Assembly: GCF_032854445.1 (NCBI RefSeq)
Contig: NC_088295.1
Location: 53,053,249 to 53,117,248 of the forward strand
Origin: Liolophura sinensis
Lineage: Eukaryota; Mollusca; Polyplacophora; Chitonida; Chitonidae
DNA: 64,000 nucleotides
Direction: 5' to 3'
Positions 23,090-37,200 of this stretch are shown here, piece after piece (positions within the stretch are counted from its first letter, which is position 1; every line of letters begins with the position of its first letter). Under the pieces are notes generated by a model that saw nothing but the letters and a program-made list of their open reading frames with translations, had not been told where the DNA came from and did not search any database. Position numbers and translations under genes: made by a program.

Positions 23090-23485
23090 TGGAGTTTATA
23101 CATGTATCTGTAGATCAGCTACTCTAAGGAGTTAATACGTGTATGTGTAGGTATGCTCCACTGAGGATTTATACATGTATCTGTAGACTTGCTACTCTGA
23201 GGATTTATTCATGTATCTGTAGACTTGCTACACTAAGGATTTTACATGTATCTGTAGACCTGCTACACTAAGGAGTTGATACAGTATCTGTAGATCTGCT
23301 ACACTTAGTAGTTCATACAGTATCTGTAGACCTGCTACAGTAAGGAGTTGATACAGTATCTGTAGATCTGCTACACTTAGTAGTTCATACAGTATCTGTA
23401 GACCTGCTACACTAAGGAGTTTATACAGTATCTGTAGATCTGCTACACTTAGTAGTTTATACAGTATCTGTAGACTTGCTACACC
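23090..23485. repeat. 36-bp minisatellite in the ARL13B 3' UTR
   Basis: The unit carries TACAGTATCTGTAGACCTGC and TACACTAAGGAGTT, about 11 copies. Later copies alternate between two variants (GATCTGC/GACCTGC), suggesting a dimer period near 70 bp. Confidence 0.85.
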
Positions 23486-23965
23486 AGAGCATCAAACCCT
23501 CTGATTTAAACGGCATAGGTATAGCATTGTATCAGTTTAAATCTGGTTTACAATTAGATTTTTGTAAATGTATTTCCTGTTTGTGTAGATCATAAATTAA
23601 AAGGACATTTCTCTCTTTACATGTAACTCAGTGCCATGTTGTTACATGTACTTTTTTTAAGGCGTTTTTGAATTGTTTTATAGAAACAGTCCTTTATGTA
23701 TGTTTGTGTGTATTCATTTATGTGTTTCTCTTGTACATGATTGTACGATCCACAGACTGATATTATGTCTTAATAGCACCATGACCTGTCAGCTGCAAAT
23801 CAGCAATAATACAGGTCATATGAAATGTGATTTTCAAGTTTCTATTTCAGTCCATAATATAAAAACGTTCAACAGTCTGTTCAGCAGTGTTCACCTATAC
23901 CATGACTCGGTTGCCAAGAGACTCATGTTACAGGGTTAATTTCTGGCCTACAAACTTTATTGTGT

Positions 23966-23971
23966 AATAAA
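23966..23971 (+). promoter_or_regulatory. Poly(A) signal, ARL13B
   Basis: AATAAA followed by ATTATTTTTGTACATCAGT and a GT/T-rich region. It is the first AATAAA downstream of the stop that I see. Confidence 0.6.
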
Positions 23972-24107
23972 GACATTATTTTTGTACATCAGTATGTGTA
24001 AATTGTTTTATTTTGACTATTAAAGGTGTGTTTATTGTCGGACACAGCCATTGCACAGCACACTTTGTGCAAAGAAGTTTATCTCTCAGATTGGACATTG
24101 AACCTTT

Positions 24108-25157
24108 GGTAGATCATGATGGCTAACAAGGTACCAGAGGTAGACCATGATTGCTAACAAGGTATCAGAGGTAGGCCATGATTGCTAATAAGGTACCAGA
24201 GGTAGACCATGATTTCTTATATGGTACCAGAGGTAGACCATGATTGCTAACAAGGTACCAGAGGTAGACCATGATTACTTATATGGCACCAGAGGTAGAC
24301 CATGACTGCTAACAAGGTACCAGAGGTAGGCCATGATTGCTTATATGGTACCAGAGGTAGACCATGATTGCTAATAAGGTACCAGAGGTAGACCATGACT
24401 GCTAACAAGGTACCAGAGGTAGGCCATGATTGCTAACAAGGTACCAGAGGTAGACCATGATTACTTATATGGTGCCAGAGGTAGACCATGACTGCTAACA
24501 AGGTACCAGAGGTAGGCCATGATTGCTTATATGGTACCAGAGGTAGGCCATGATTGCTAATAAGGTACCAGAGGTAGACCATGATTGCTAATAAGGTACC
24601 AGAGGTAGACCATGATTGCTTATAAGGTACCAGAGGTAGACCATGATTGCTAACAATGTACCAGAGGTAGACCATGATTGTTTATATGGTACCAGAGGTA
24701 GACCATGATTTCTTATATGGTACCAGAGGTAGACCATGATTGCTAATAAGGTACCAGAGGTAGGCCATGATTGCTTATATGGTACCAGAGATAGACCATG
24801 ATTGCTAATAAGGTACCAGAGGTAGACCATGACTGCTACCAGGGTACCAGAGGTAGACCATGATTGCTACCAGGGTACCAGAGGTAGACCATGACTGCTA
24901 ACAAGGTGCCAGAGGTAGACCATGATTTCTTATATGGTACCAGAGGTAGACCATGACTGCTAACAAGGTACCAGAGGTAGACCATGATTGCTAATAAGGT
25001 ACCAGAGGTAGACCATGATTGCAAATAAGGTACCAGAGGTAGGCCATGATTGCTAACAAGGTATCAGAGGTACACCATGATTGCTAATAAGGTACCAGAG
25101 GTAGACCATGACTGCTAAAAAGGTACCAGAGGTAGACCATGACTGCTAATAAGGATG
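24108..25157. repeat. 31-bp minisatellite, about 34 copies
   Basis: The unit contains GGTACCAGAGGTAGACCATG followed by ATTGCTAATAA or ATTGCTTATAT. Each copy carries a GGTACC palindrome. The array fills most of the gap between the convergent ARL13B and REPS1 genes. Confidence 0.95.
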
Positions 25158-28104
25158 GTCGGGGGCACGGTCGTGGGTATGTCCTAGTGTTTATTGAAAG
25201 ACAAGCATCTTTATAACTTGGTTAAAGTCCTTACCTTAGCAAACTAATGCAACATAAGCGTATAATTTCATTATATAATGATCTACTATCCATCTGGGTG
25301 GGTATGGTCAGGTAAGAAACTGATGCGTAGCATGAAAAGGATCCAATCAACATTCACACAGATGGTGAAATTAGTATACAGCTGTATCTCTTAAACATAC
25401 ATGTATTTGAATAAAAAAAACAAGAAGACAAATTTTTTTTCCAGAAAAAAAAAAAACACCATAACATCACATTTATTGACCTTTATGGCAACGAAATACT
25501 CTCAGAACATTCCAACAGGTTTTACATATGTGATCTGTTGTTTCTAAGTAGGCCGTATGCCAGTTACCTGCAGACATATTCCCATCCTTGGCACACCCTT
25601 CCTTCCTGGATCATGAACAACTGCAGCAGAGCAGGCAACTTAAACACACAGCATTATAAGGAGTGAAGTGTACAATACAATCATTAAGAGTTCTATGTTA
25701 AATATGCCCACCATCGAGTCTACAGATTCACTTCACTCCGAGCATCAAAATGGCAGGGAAAGCTACAGGTAACTGACACACGGTCTACACTGATATATTG
25801 TTTGTGAAGCTCAGATATTAATACACCCAGGCAATGTTTTATTTACAAGTTTGAAGCTGAATGCATACAAGAGGTTAGGTTACCAGCAGATCTATATGAA
25901 ATGTGACTGATCATGTAAGAAATGGTGTACAGCTGGACAGCACAGTTATGGACAAGAAAACAGCCGTTGACCAACCAATAGGAGGATACGTTAGAATTGT
26001 GAAGTGGAAGACCAGGGTTCTATCCTGATAGATTTGTGTTACAGAGGGGGAAGGGGGACAGAGGGTCTGTCATGCCACCACACAAGCATTCATATTTCAA
26101 CAGACACACAATGACTTTTGTCAGCTATGTATGTTACAGTATCTTCAGCTACAACTTTTTTTTTTTCTTCAGTAGCATTGAATTTTTAACGGTATCCGAA
26201 GGCCCATTGTAAAACATGACAAAAGGCCCAGCTGCGTACTTACGACTATATCCAGCTATTTATTTGCCTCCCAAGGCTGATGGTACAGTGCTCTAATGAT
26301 GAGCTCCCAGCCCTAACACCCAGATCTGTGTTTAAATGCCACAGTTGTCAGCACCTCACTGGTCAAACTCAATGGTAGGACATCATTAGACATTTCTGAC
26401 AGATTCATTTGTCCACCAAATCAGACAATTTACAATATTTATGTAGATATACACATATACATATATATTTATATATATATATATATAAACAATCACAGGC
26501 TGACAACAGCATTAATACTTGTTCACATGGATTATTCCCCTTGAGTATGGCAGAGGCCAACACCTGACAAGCGCGCACACAGCTGATATATGGTTATGGA
26601 ATTTACATTATTTTATTAGCACTGAAAAAATGTTGCTATTCCTCTGACAGTATTTACAGTCATACATACATGGTTTATGTGTTAAGACAGGCTATGGTTA
26701 GCACTCTATACAGTTAAAACTGATTCCGTCACCACAGGGAGGGCAATATGACAAGTGTGACTTTACATGACTATTTAGTCCTAATCTGGCAGCCTGACAG
26801 ACCTACAGTCAGAAACATACAGATATAAACTACTTCAGGACTATCAGGGAAAACATGAGTTCATTAGCATTCATCAGTCCAGACCAGAGGTACAGTCCAA
26901 TGTCCACATTGCAACACTTCATCCTTGTGTCAGAACACCTTTCACAAAAGACCAGCCAAATAGTATTACAGCAGAAAATTGTACCTTAACATTATATCAG
27001 CAGTTCACAAGGACTTACATTTCTCTTAATACATTCTTGTTTGTATATGTACATGTAATATGTTTTGAGCCCTCACTCCCGTAGGAATTATTTCAGTTTT
27101 CTGCTTGTCCTTTGCTAGTGTAATGGTCCATATGCACAGGCACAAATTATTAAAAAAAAAAAAAATATATATATGACACAGTTTCCTATAGTGCTTCAGT
27201 GGAAATGAGTACACAAGTGTTCAAGGTTCTGAAATCAAATCCGGGCTTAGGGATCTATGAACTTTGCAGAATCACTCACCAAAACTGTTGCATCAGCATT
27301 AAATATGAGTTAACACTGAGTACTGAAGATGAACCCTGGACTTTCAGTCATGTTAAAACCTTGTCCTCATCCATGAGGCACAGCACACTTTTGCTACTGG
27401 ATCTTGCAATGATGACAGTTCCAAGTTGTTACCAATCCTCTACAGTCCACTCTTACCAGCTGTCCTGACAGTGAAGATAGATACATCCTTGCTTATCTTA
27501 CACAGTCAACTGTTTCAATCTACCCTCTTACTGATGTCCCAATTTTGTCCTCCCTAATTATCCACAGTCCACTGTTATGTTCACAACTGAAATCACCATG
27601 ACCTCTGAGATCCTGCACACACCACCACTAACCCTGTCCTCAAATGGCCAAGATCTTTGCCCTTGTGAAACACACTCTGTCCCCTCATACAGCCTATCTA
27701 GGATACAGGCCAGGCAAATGGGTGGATAGCCTACTATCCAGGGACACATGCACACATATGGCTGATAAACCCAGCAGGACTGGTCCATCATTGAATATCC
27801 TAGTCAATGTACTAGTCAATATACTAGTCAATGTACGAGTCAATGTACATGTATGTATGAGGACTAGTCAACACAGGAGGACTGGTCAATCGAAGGCCAA
27901 GCCGACACAGCAGAATTAATTTGCGTAGATGGAGGGGCATACTTGGGATGTGGACGACTGAAAGGGGACAGGTCAACAGAAGAGGCATGTAGTCAGTGGA
28001 ATTAGGTGTCTGACTCCAAAAACTGAATGCTCATCCCATGGCGGACAGGCAACCAGCATGGTGAGCATGAGAGCACTGCGTGCACGCGTGTATGTGAGTG
28101 TGGA
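25158..28104. other. REPS1 3' UTR and intergenic DNA
   Basis: Contains several minus-strand AATAAA hexamers (TTTATT on the plus strand), for example near 25472, 25845 and 26272. I cannot tell which ends the REPS1 transcript. No other gene seen. Confidence 0.5.
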
Positions 28105-28276
28105 CTAGCTGGAGAAGGGCCTGAGGTGCTCCAGCTGGATCTCCAAGGCGATCCTCTGCTCCATCACCTCCTGTAGCTCCTGATTCAGCTCGCTGTTCAC
28201 ACGACACAGCATCGAGTTACGTTCACGGTGAGTCCTCAGAGCGAGCTGAATATCTCTCTTGTCACGACTGCCTTGC
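28105..28276 (-). CDS. REPS1: REPS1 exon 20, C-terminal coiled coil
   Basis: Reads RDIQLALRT-type helix, [20 protein letters not shown] and [13 protein letters not shown] before TAG at 28107-28105. This is the RalBP1-binding region in vertebrate REPS proteins. Confidence 0.96.
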
Positions 28277-31200
28277 CTGCCAAGAAGTACACTCTCCACA
28301 TTACAGTATACAGCTCAATTTGACACTACATATAACCAACTATAAATTCTTGGAATTTTTTTCATGGACACTATTTTCTCTGATCTATGACATGTAGAAG
28401 GGTGACGTGATTTATTGGTGAAAATTCATCTGGAGTTATGCGATTTGCCGTAAGTAGTTCTTCACCAACTTTAGAACAGCAGAGTTGGTCCAAAATTCCA
28501 GGAAATTACAACTGATTTACTGTAATATGTTTATTAAATTAAATTTATACCACTTTAACACCAAAAAAAGAATATTCTTATGTTTTTTTCAAATATGGCT
28601 TTATGGCTTGACACTTTCTTTTATTTAGCAAGAAATGTCTCTCCAAAAAGAGTTCAAATGAAGATTGAAGAAGTTTATTTTACCTATCACTGATAATGAT
28701 AACAATCTAGACAAAATATGGCATCTCTAAAAAATGACCAAGCACTAAGATAATGTGCTACTATGATAACCTCAATTTCAGAAAACAACATCCCACAAAG
28801 TGGTCTATGAACATAAATCATAGTCCCTCAATCTTCTCATACATTGTATCTGCCTTTGTCCTCAGAAAGCACTCATGTTTGGCATCACACAATTTAAATT
28901 TCTCATGAAAAAAAAGAAATAATAATAATCATGATGATGATGATAAAGAAAATTGCTAATGATGATGATGATGATGATGATGATGGTGATGATAAAGAAA
29001 ATTGCTTAAAAAAAATAATAATAATAATCATAATGATGAAGCGAATTGCTCGTAAGGGTGCTGCAGCTAGGATCTGAGACACTGTTTAACAGAATATATG
29101 TATGTATGGCATGTCTGTGTACTGGGCAGTACAATACCTGAGGGCTATAGAGGACTGTCGTGGCTTGTCCCTAGGCCCGGAAATCTCTTCCCTCTCTTGT
29201 GAGATGTCATCCTGTAATAAGTCAGGGTCCTCTTCTAGCACAGTCTTTACCTGTAATCAAACATGATGTCAGCATCACAATACAAGCCTCTGGGGGTCAC
29301 ACTCTCTGTCCCCAAATCATCACATGTGGTTTCATATTTCTGCACAGCCAAAAGAAATGGAAAAACAAGTCAAAATACATGTAGTATGTTTGTGTAAGAA
29401 CACAACAGGGACTAGAAAGTTCTGAAACCCCTCTTTCAGCATTTCAATGTCTTAAGCATGTATGACACAGAGTATGTGATATGAAGAAGAAAGGGAAAAC
29501 AAAGACAAGTAAAAATCATGATCATCAAAGCATTGACTGCTGCATGACTGCTTCGGCCTAATGGCTAGAGCATCCACCTCAAAATTGGGAGACTAGGGAT
29601 CAAACCCAGGTTCGGTCACATTAAAGACTTTTAAAAGTCGTACTTGTTGCTGCTTTGCTTGGCACCTGGCATTGAGAGTCTAGAGGAAGGAAAGACTGGT
29701 CCACGCGGTGTCAGTATCACGTGAGGTCAAAAATTCCAGAATCCTTATTTCTGTATCCACCTTCATGTTACGTTTGGCCTAAATCCATGCAAGCAATAAC
29801 CTAGCTAGCAATACATCAAGATGTTCTTTATATGGCAATTGTTTTCTCTGGAATTTGTGCTTGGACCATCCCTGCAGAGGTGCCCCATAGAAGCCCCATG
29901 CTGACATTCTTTACATTCCAGTCAGTCATAAGGTAAATGTACGTCAAGCTGACAAGCGCTTTGTGAGAGTGGATTTGCGAGTCATTTGTCTTCGCTACAT
30001 TACAAGCTGCAAGTTCAAGCCCAGTCAAGGAATTTGTCATTGTTCATGATTCATGAGAGCCTTGGTGACAAGCAATCAGCCATACTCTTGCTTATCTGTG
30101 TGCATGGCTAACATCACACATGAGAAAGTTCGAAAGTAACTGGCAAAAGGTCAACAACCATAAAAATGCCCGCCATCACGTAAATGAAAAATTTCTGTGA
30201 CATTAAACAAAATGCACACTGGATGTACTGAATCTGTGATACATGTTCCTTACTGGTTTGAGCCGACAGAATAATACCTATAATGCACAAGGGAGCAAAA
30301 ATCATCCTAATTTTATTAGAAATGGACAAAAATGGAAGATAACAACCTTTGTACATAGCAAGTCATGTACAAAGTTTCAATTCACAATAAGGAACACGTT
30401 TGAAAAAAAAAAAGTCTGGAAAACTGTCAGAATCCACTACAAGACGACCATAATTTCCATGACACCCCCCAACCACTGCCCCCCCCCCCCCAAAAAACAA
30501 ACAATGAAACTCAATTTTGATCTGTAACAACTCACTTTAGAATGCGTGCCATCTCCCAACCCAGCTCCAAGCTGTGGACCATCTGAAATAGAAGTGAAAT
30601 ATGGAAGGTGTAACATGAAGTACATGTATCCATAGGCAACCTCACAAGATACAATACAATATCACATGTATCGTGCATAAATCAACTGACTTCACACTAG
30701 TGTACACTGGTATACTTTCCATTCAAAATATTCTAAATTGAAAAATACATCATGGTTTCTGAAGAACCTAGTCCAAGATAAATATTATGGTGCACTTGCC
30801 TCACACTCATTTATCTCGTTTACATGATAGTTGTCAGGTAAGTGAGTGGAGAAAATTGAACAAACCTCAGGATAAAACATTCCAACAGAATACCTGACCA
30901 CATAACTCAGGGTAAAACATTCCAACAGGATACCTAACAACATAACTCAGGGTAAAACATTCCAACAGGATACCTGACCACATAACTCAGGGTAAAACAT
31001 TCCAACAGGATACCTGACCACATAACTCAGGGTAAAACATTCCAACAGGATACCTGACCACATAACTCAGGGTAAAACATTCCAACAGGATACCTAACCA
31101 CATAACTCAGGGTAAAACATTCCAACAGGATACCTGACCACATAACTCGGGGTAAAACATTCCAACAGGATACCTGACCACATAACTCAGGGTAAAACAT

Positions 31201-34200
31201 TCCAACAGGATACCTGACCACATAACTCAGGGTAAAACATTCCAACAGGATACCTGACCACATAACTCATGGTAAAACATTCCAACAGGATACCTGACCA
31301 CATAACTCAGGGTAAAACATTCCAACAGGATACCTGACCACATAACTCGGGGTAAAACATCCCAACAGGATACCTGACCACATGAGTCTGGATAAACATC
31401 CCAACAGGATACCTAACCACATAGCTCCGGGTAAAACATTCCAACAGGATACCTGACCACATAACTCAGGGTAAAACATTCCAACAGGATACCTAACCAC
31501 ATAACTCATGGTAAAACATTCCAACAGGATACCTGACCACATAACTCATGGTAAAACATTCCAACAGGATACCTAACCACATAACTCAGGGTAAAACATT
31601 CCAACAGGATACCTGACCACATAACTCAGGGTAAAACATTCCAACAGGATACCTGACCACATAACTCAGGGTAAAACATTCCAACAGGATACCTGACCAG
31701 ATAACTCAGGGTAAAACATTCCAACAGGATACCTGACCACATAACTCATGGTAAAACATTCCAACAGGATACCTGACCACATAACTCAGGGTAAAACATT
31801 CCAACAGGATACCTGACCACATAACTCAGGGTAAAACATTCCAACAGGATACCTAACAACATAACTCAGGGTAAAACATTCCAACAGGATACCTGACCAC
31901 ATAACTCAGGGTAAAACATTCCAACAGGATACCTGACCATATAACTCGGGGTAAAACATCCCAACAGGATACCTGACCACATAACTCAGGGTAAAACATC
32001 CCAACAGGATACCTGACCACATAACTCAGGGTAAAACATTCCAACAGGATACCTGACCACATAACTCAGGGTAAAACATTCCAACAGGATACCTGACCAC
32101 ATAACTCAGGGTAAAACATTCCAACAGGATACCTGACCACATAACTCAGGGTAAAACATTCCAACAGGATACCTGACCACATAACTCGGGGTAAAACATT
32201 CCAACAGGATACCTGACCACATAACTCAGGGTAAAACATTCCAACAGGATACCTAACCACATAACTCAGGGTAAAACATTCCAACAGGATACCTAACAAC
32301 ATAACTCAGGGTAAAACATTCCAACAGGATACCTGACCACATAACTCAGGGTAAAACATTCCAACAGGATACCTGACCACATAACTCGGGGTAAAACATT
32401 CCAACAGGACACCTGACCACATAACTCAGGGTAAAACATTCCAACAGGATACCTGACCACATAACTCATGGTAAAACATTCCAACAGGATACCTGACCAC
32501 ATAACTCAGGGTAAAACATTCCAACAGGATACCTGACCACATAACTCATGGTAAAACATTCCAACAGGATACCTGACCACATAACTCAGGGTAAAACATT
32601 CCAACAGGATACCTGACCACATAACTCAGGGTAAAACATCTCAACAGGATACCTGACCACATAACCCTGGGTAAAACATCCCAGCAGGATACCTGACCAC
32701 AAGAGTCGGGATAAAACATCCCAACAGGATACCTAACCACATAACTCAGGGTAAAACATTCCAACAGGATACCTGACCATATAACTCAGGGTAAATCATT
32801 CCAACAGGATACCTGACCACATAACTCAGGGTAAAACATTCCAACAGGATACCTAACCACATAACTCAGGGTAAAACATCCCAACAGGATACCTAACCAC
32901 ACAGCTCGGGGTAAAACATCCCAACAGGATACCTGACCATATAACTCAGGGTAAAACATTCCAACAGGATACCTGACCACATAACTCAGGGTAAAACATC
33001 CCAACAGGATACCTGACCACATAACTCAGGGTAAAACATTCCAACAGGATACCTAACCACATAACTCAGGGTAAAACATTCCAACAGGATACCTGACCAC
33101 ATAACTCGGGGTAAAATATTCCAACAGGATACCTGACCACATAACTCAGGGTAAAACATTCCAACAGGATACCTGACCACATAACTCAGGGTAAAACATT
33201 CCAACAGGATACCTGACCACATAACTCATGGTAAAACATTCAAACAGGATACCTGACCACATAACTCAGGGTAAAACATTCCAACAGGATACCTGACCAC
33301 ATAACTCAGGGTAAAACATCCCAACAGGATACCTGACCACATGAGTCTGGATAAACATCCCAACAGGATACCTAACCACATAACTCCGGGTAAAACATTC
33401 CAACAGGATACCTGACCACATAACTCAGGGTAAAACATTCCAACAGGATACCTAACCACATAACTCATGGTAAAACATTCCAACAGGATACCTGACCACA
33501 TAACTCATGGTAAAACATTCCAACAGGATACCTAACCACATAACTCAGGGTAAAACATTCCAACAGGATACCTGACCACATAACTCAGGGTAAAACATTC
33601 CAACAGGATACCTGACCACATAACTCAGGGTAAAACATTCCAACAGGATACCTGACCACATAACTCAGGGTAAAACATTCCAACAGGATACCTGACCACA
33701 TAACTCATGGTAAAACATTCCAACAGGATACCTGACCACATAACTCAGGGTAAAACATTCCAACAGGATACCTGACCACATAACTCAGGGTAAAACATTC
33801 CAACAGGATACCTAACAACATAACTCAGGGTAAAACATTCCAACAGGATACCTGACCACATAACTCAGGGTAAAACATTCCAACAGGATACCTGACCATA
33901 TAACTCGGGGTAAAACATCCCAACAGGATACCTGACTACATAACTCAGGGTAAAACATCCCAACAGGATACCTGACCACATAACTCAGGGTAAAACATTC
34001 CAACAGGATACCTGACCACATAACTCAGGGTAAAACATTCCAACAGGATACCTGACCACATAACTCAGGGTAAAACATCCCAACAGGATACCTGACCACA
34101 TAACTCAGGGTAAAACATTCCAACAGGATACCTGACCACATAACTCAGGGTAAAACATTCCAACAGGATACCTGACCACATAACTCAGGGTAAAACATTC

Positions 34201-37200
34201 CAACAGGATACCTGACCACATAACTCAGGGTAAAACATTCCAACAGGATACCTGACCACATAACTCAGGGTAAAACATTCCAACAGGATACCTAACAACA
34301 TAACTCAGGGTAAAACATTCCAACAGGATACCTGACCACATAACTCAGGGTAAAACATTCCAACAGGATACCTGACCACATAACTCGGGGTAAAACATTC
34401 CAACAGGACACCTGACCACATAACTCAGGGTAAAACATTCCAACAGGATACCTGACCACATAACTCATGGTAAAACATTCCAACAGGATACCTGACCACA
34501 TAACTCAGGGTAAAACATTCCAACAGGATACCTGACCACATAACTCATGGTAAAACATTCCAACAGGATACCTGACCACATAACTCAGGGTAAAACATTC
34601 CAACAGGATACCTGACCACATAACTCAGGGTAAAACATCTCAACAGGATACCTGACCACATAACCCTGGGTAAAACATCCCAGCAGGATACCTGACCACA
34701 AGAGTCGGGATAAAACATCCCAACAGGATACCTAACCACATAACTCAGGGTAAAACATTCCAACAGGATACCTGACCACATAACTCATGGTAAAACATTC
34801 AAACAGGATACCTGACCACATAACTCAGGGTAAAACATTCCAACAGGATACCTGACCACATAACTCAGGGTAAAACATCCCAACAGGATACCTGACCACA
34901 TGAGTCTGGATAAACATCCCAACAGGATACCTAACCACATAACTCCGGGTAAAACATTCCAACAGGATACCTGACCACATAACTCAGGGTAAAACATTCC
35001 AACAGGATACCTAACCACATAACTCATGGTAAAACATTCCAACAGGATACCTGACCACATAACTCAGGGTAAAACATTCCAACAGGATACCTAACCACAT
35101 AACTCAGGGTAAAACATTCCAACAGGATACCTGACCACATAACTCAGGGTAAAACATTCCAACAGGATACCTGACCACATAACTCAGGGTAAAACATTCC
35201 AACAGGATACCTGACCACATAACTCAGGGTAAAACATTCCAACAGGATACCTGACCACATAACTCATGGTAAAACATTCCAACAGGATACCTGACCACAT
35301 AACTCAGGGTAAAACATTCCAACAGGATACCTGACCACATAACTCAGGGTAAAACATTCCAACAGGATACCTAACAACATAACTCAGGGTAAAACATTCC
35401 AACAGGATACCTGACCACATAACTCAGGGTAAAACATTCCAACAGGATACCTGACCATATAACTCGGGGTAAAACATCCCAACAGGATACCTGACTACAT
35501 AACTCAGGGTAAAACATCCCAACAGGATACCTGACCACATAACTCAGGGTAAAACATTCCAACAGGATACCTGACCACATAACTCAGGGTAAAACATTCC
35601 AACAGGATACCTGACCACATAACTCAGGGTAAAACATCCCAACAGGATACCTGACCACATAACTCAGGGTAAAACATTCCAACAGGATACCTGACCACAT
35701 AACTCAGGGTAAAACATTCCAACAGGATACCTGACCACATAACTCAGGGTAAAACATTCCAACAGGATACCTGACCACATAACTCAGGGTAAAACATTCC
35801 AACAGGATACCTGACCACATAACTCAGGGTAAAACATTCCAACAGGATACCTAACCACATAACTCAGGGTAAAACATTCCAACAGGATACCTGACCACAT
35901 AACTCAGGGTAAAACATTCCAACAGGATACCTGACCACATAACTCGGGGTAAAACATTCCAACAGGACACCTGACCACATAACTCAGGGTAAAACATTCC
36001 AACAGGATACCTGACCACATAACTCATGGTAAAACATTCCAACAGGATACCTGACCACATAACTCAGGGTAAAACATTCCAACAGGATACCTGACCACAT
36101 AACTCATGGTAAAACATTCCAACAGGATACCTGACCACATAACTCAGGGTAAAACATTCCAACAGGATACCTGACCACATAACTCAGGGTAAAACATCTC
36201 AACAGGATACCTGACCACATAACCCTGGGTAAAACATCCCAGCAGGATACCTGACCACAAGAGTCGGGATAAAACATCCCAACAGGATACCTAACCACAT
36301 AACTCAGGGTAAAACATTCCAACAGGATACCTGACCATATAACTCAGGGTAAATCATTCCAACAGGATACCTAACCACATAACTCAGGGTAAAACATTCC
36401 AACAGGATACCTAACCACATAACTCAGGGTAAAACATCCCAACAGGATACCTAACCACACAGCTCGGGGTAAAACATCCCAACAGGATACCTGACCATAT
36501 AACTCAGGGTAAAACATTCCAACAGGATACCTGACCACACAACTCAGGGTAAAACATCCCAACAGGATACCTGTCCACATAACTCGAGGTAAAATATCCC
36601 AACAGGATACCTGTCCACATAACTCGGGGTAAAACATCCCAACAGGATACCTGTTCACATAACTCAGGGTAAAACATCCCAACAGGACACCTGTCCACAT
36701 AGCTCAGGGTAAAACATCCCAACAGGACACCTGACCACATAGCTCGGGGTAAAACATTCCAACAGGACACCTGACCACATAGCTCGGGGTAAAACATTCC
36801 AACAGGATACCTGACCACATAACTCAGGGTAAAACATCTCAACAGGATAACTGACCACATAACTCAGGGTAAAACATCTCAACAGGATACCTGACCATAT
36901 AACCCTGGGTAAAACATTCCAACAGGATACCTAACCACATAGCTTGGGGTAAAAGATTCCAACAGGACACCTGACCACATAGCTCGGGGTAAAACATTCC
37001 AACAGGATACCTGACCACATAACTCAGGGTAAAACATCTCAACAGGATAATTGACCACATAACTCAGGGTAAAACATCTCAACAGGATACCTGACCATAT
37101 AACCCTGGGTAAAACATCCCAACAGGATACCTAACCACATAGCTTGGGGTAAAAGATTCCAACAGGACACCTGACCACATAGCTCGGGGTAAAACATTCC

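Larger units (their letters stand above)
22222..23990 (+). other. ARL13B 3' UTR (probable extent)
   Basis: Runs from the stop codon to the AATAAA at 23966-23971, which is followed by a T/GT-rich stretch typical of cleavage sites. It includes the 36-bp repeat at 23090-23485. Confidence 0.6.

Noticed and set aside
24108-25157. CRISPR-like regular repeats
   Set aside because: Units are head-to-tail with no unique spacers, and the genome is animal.
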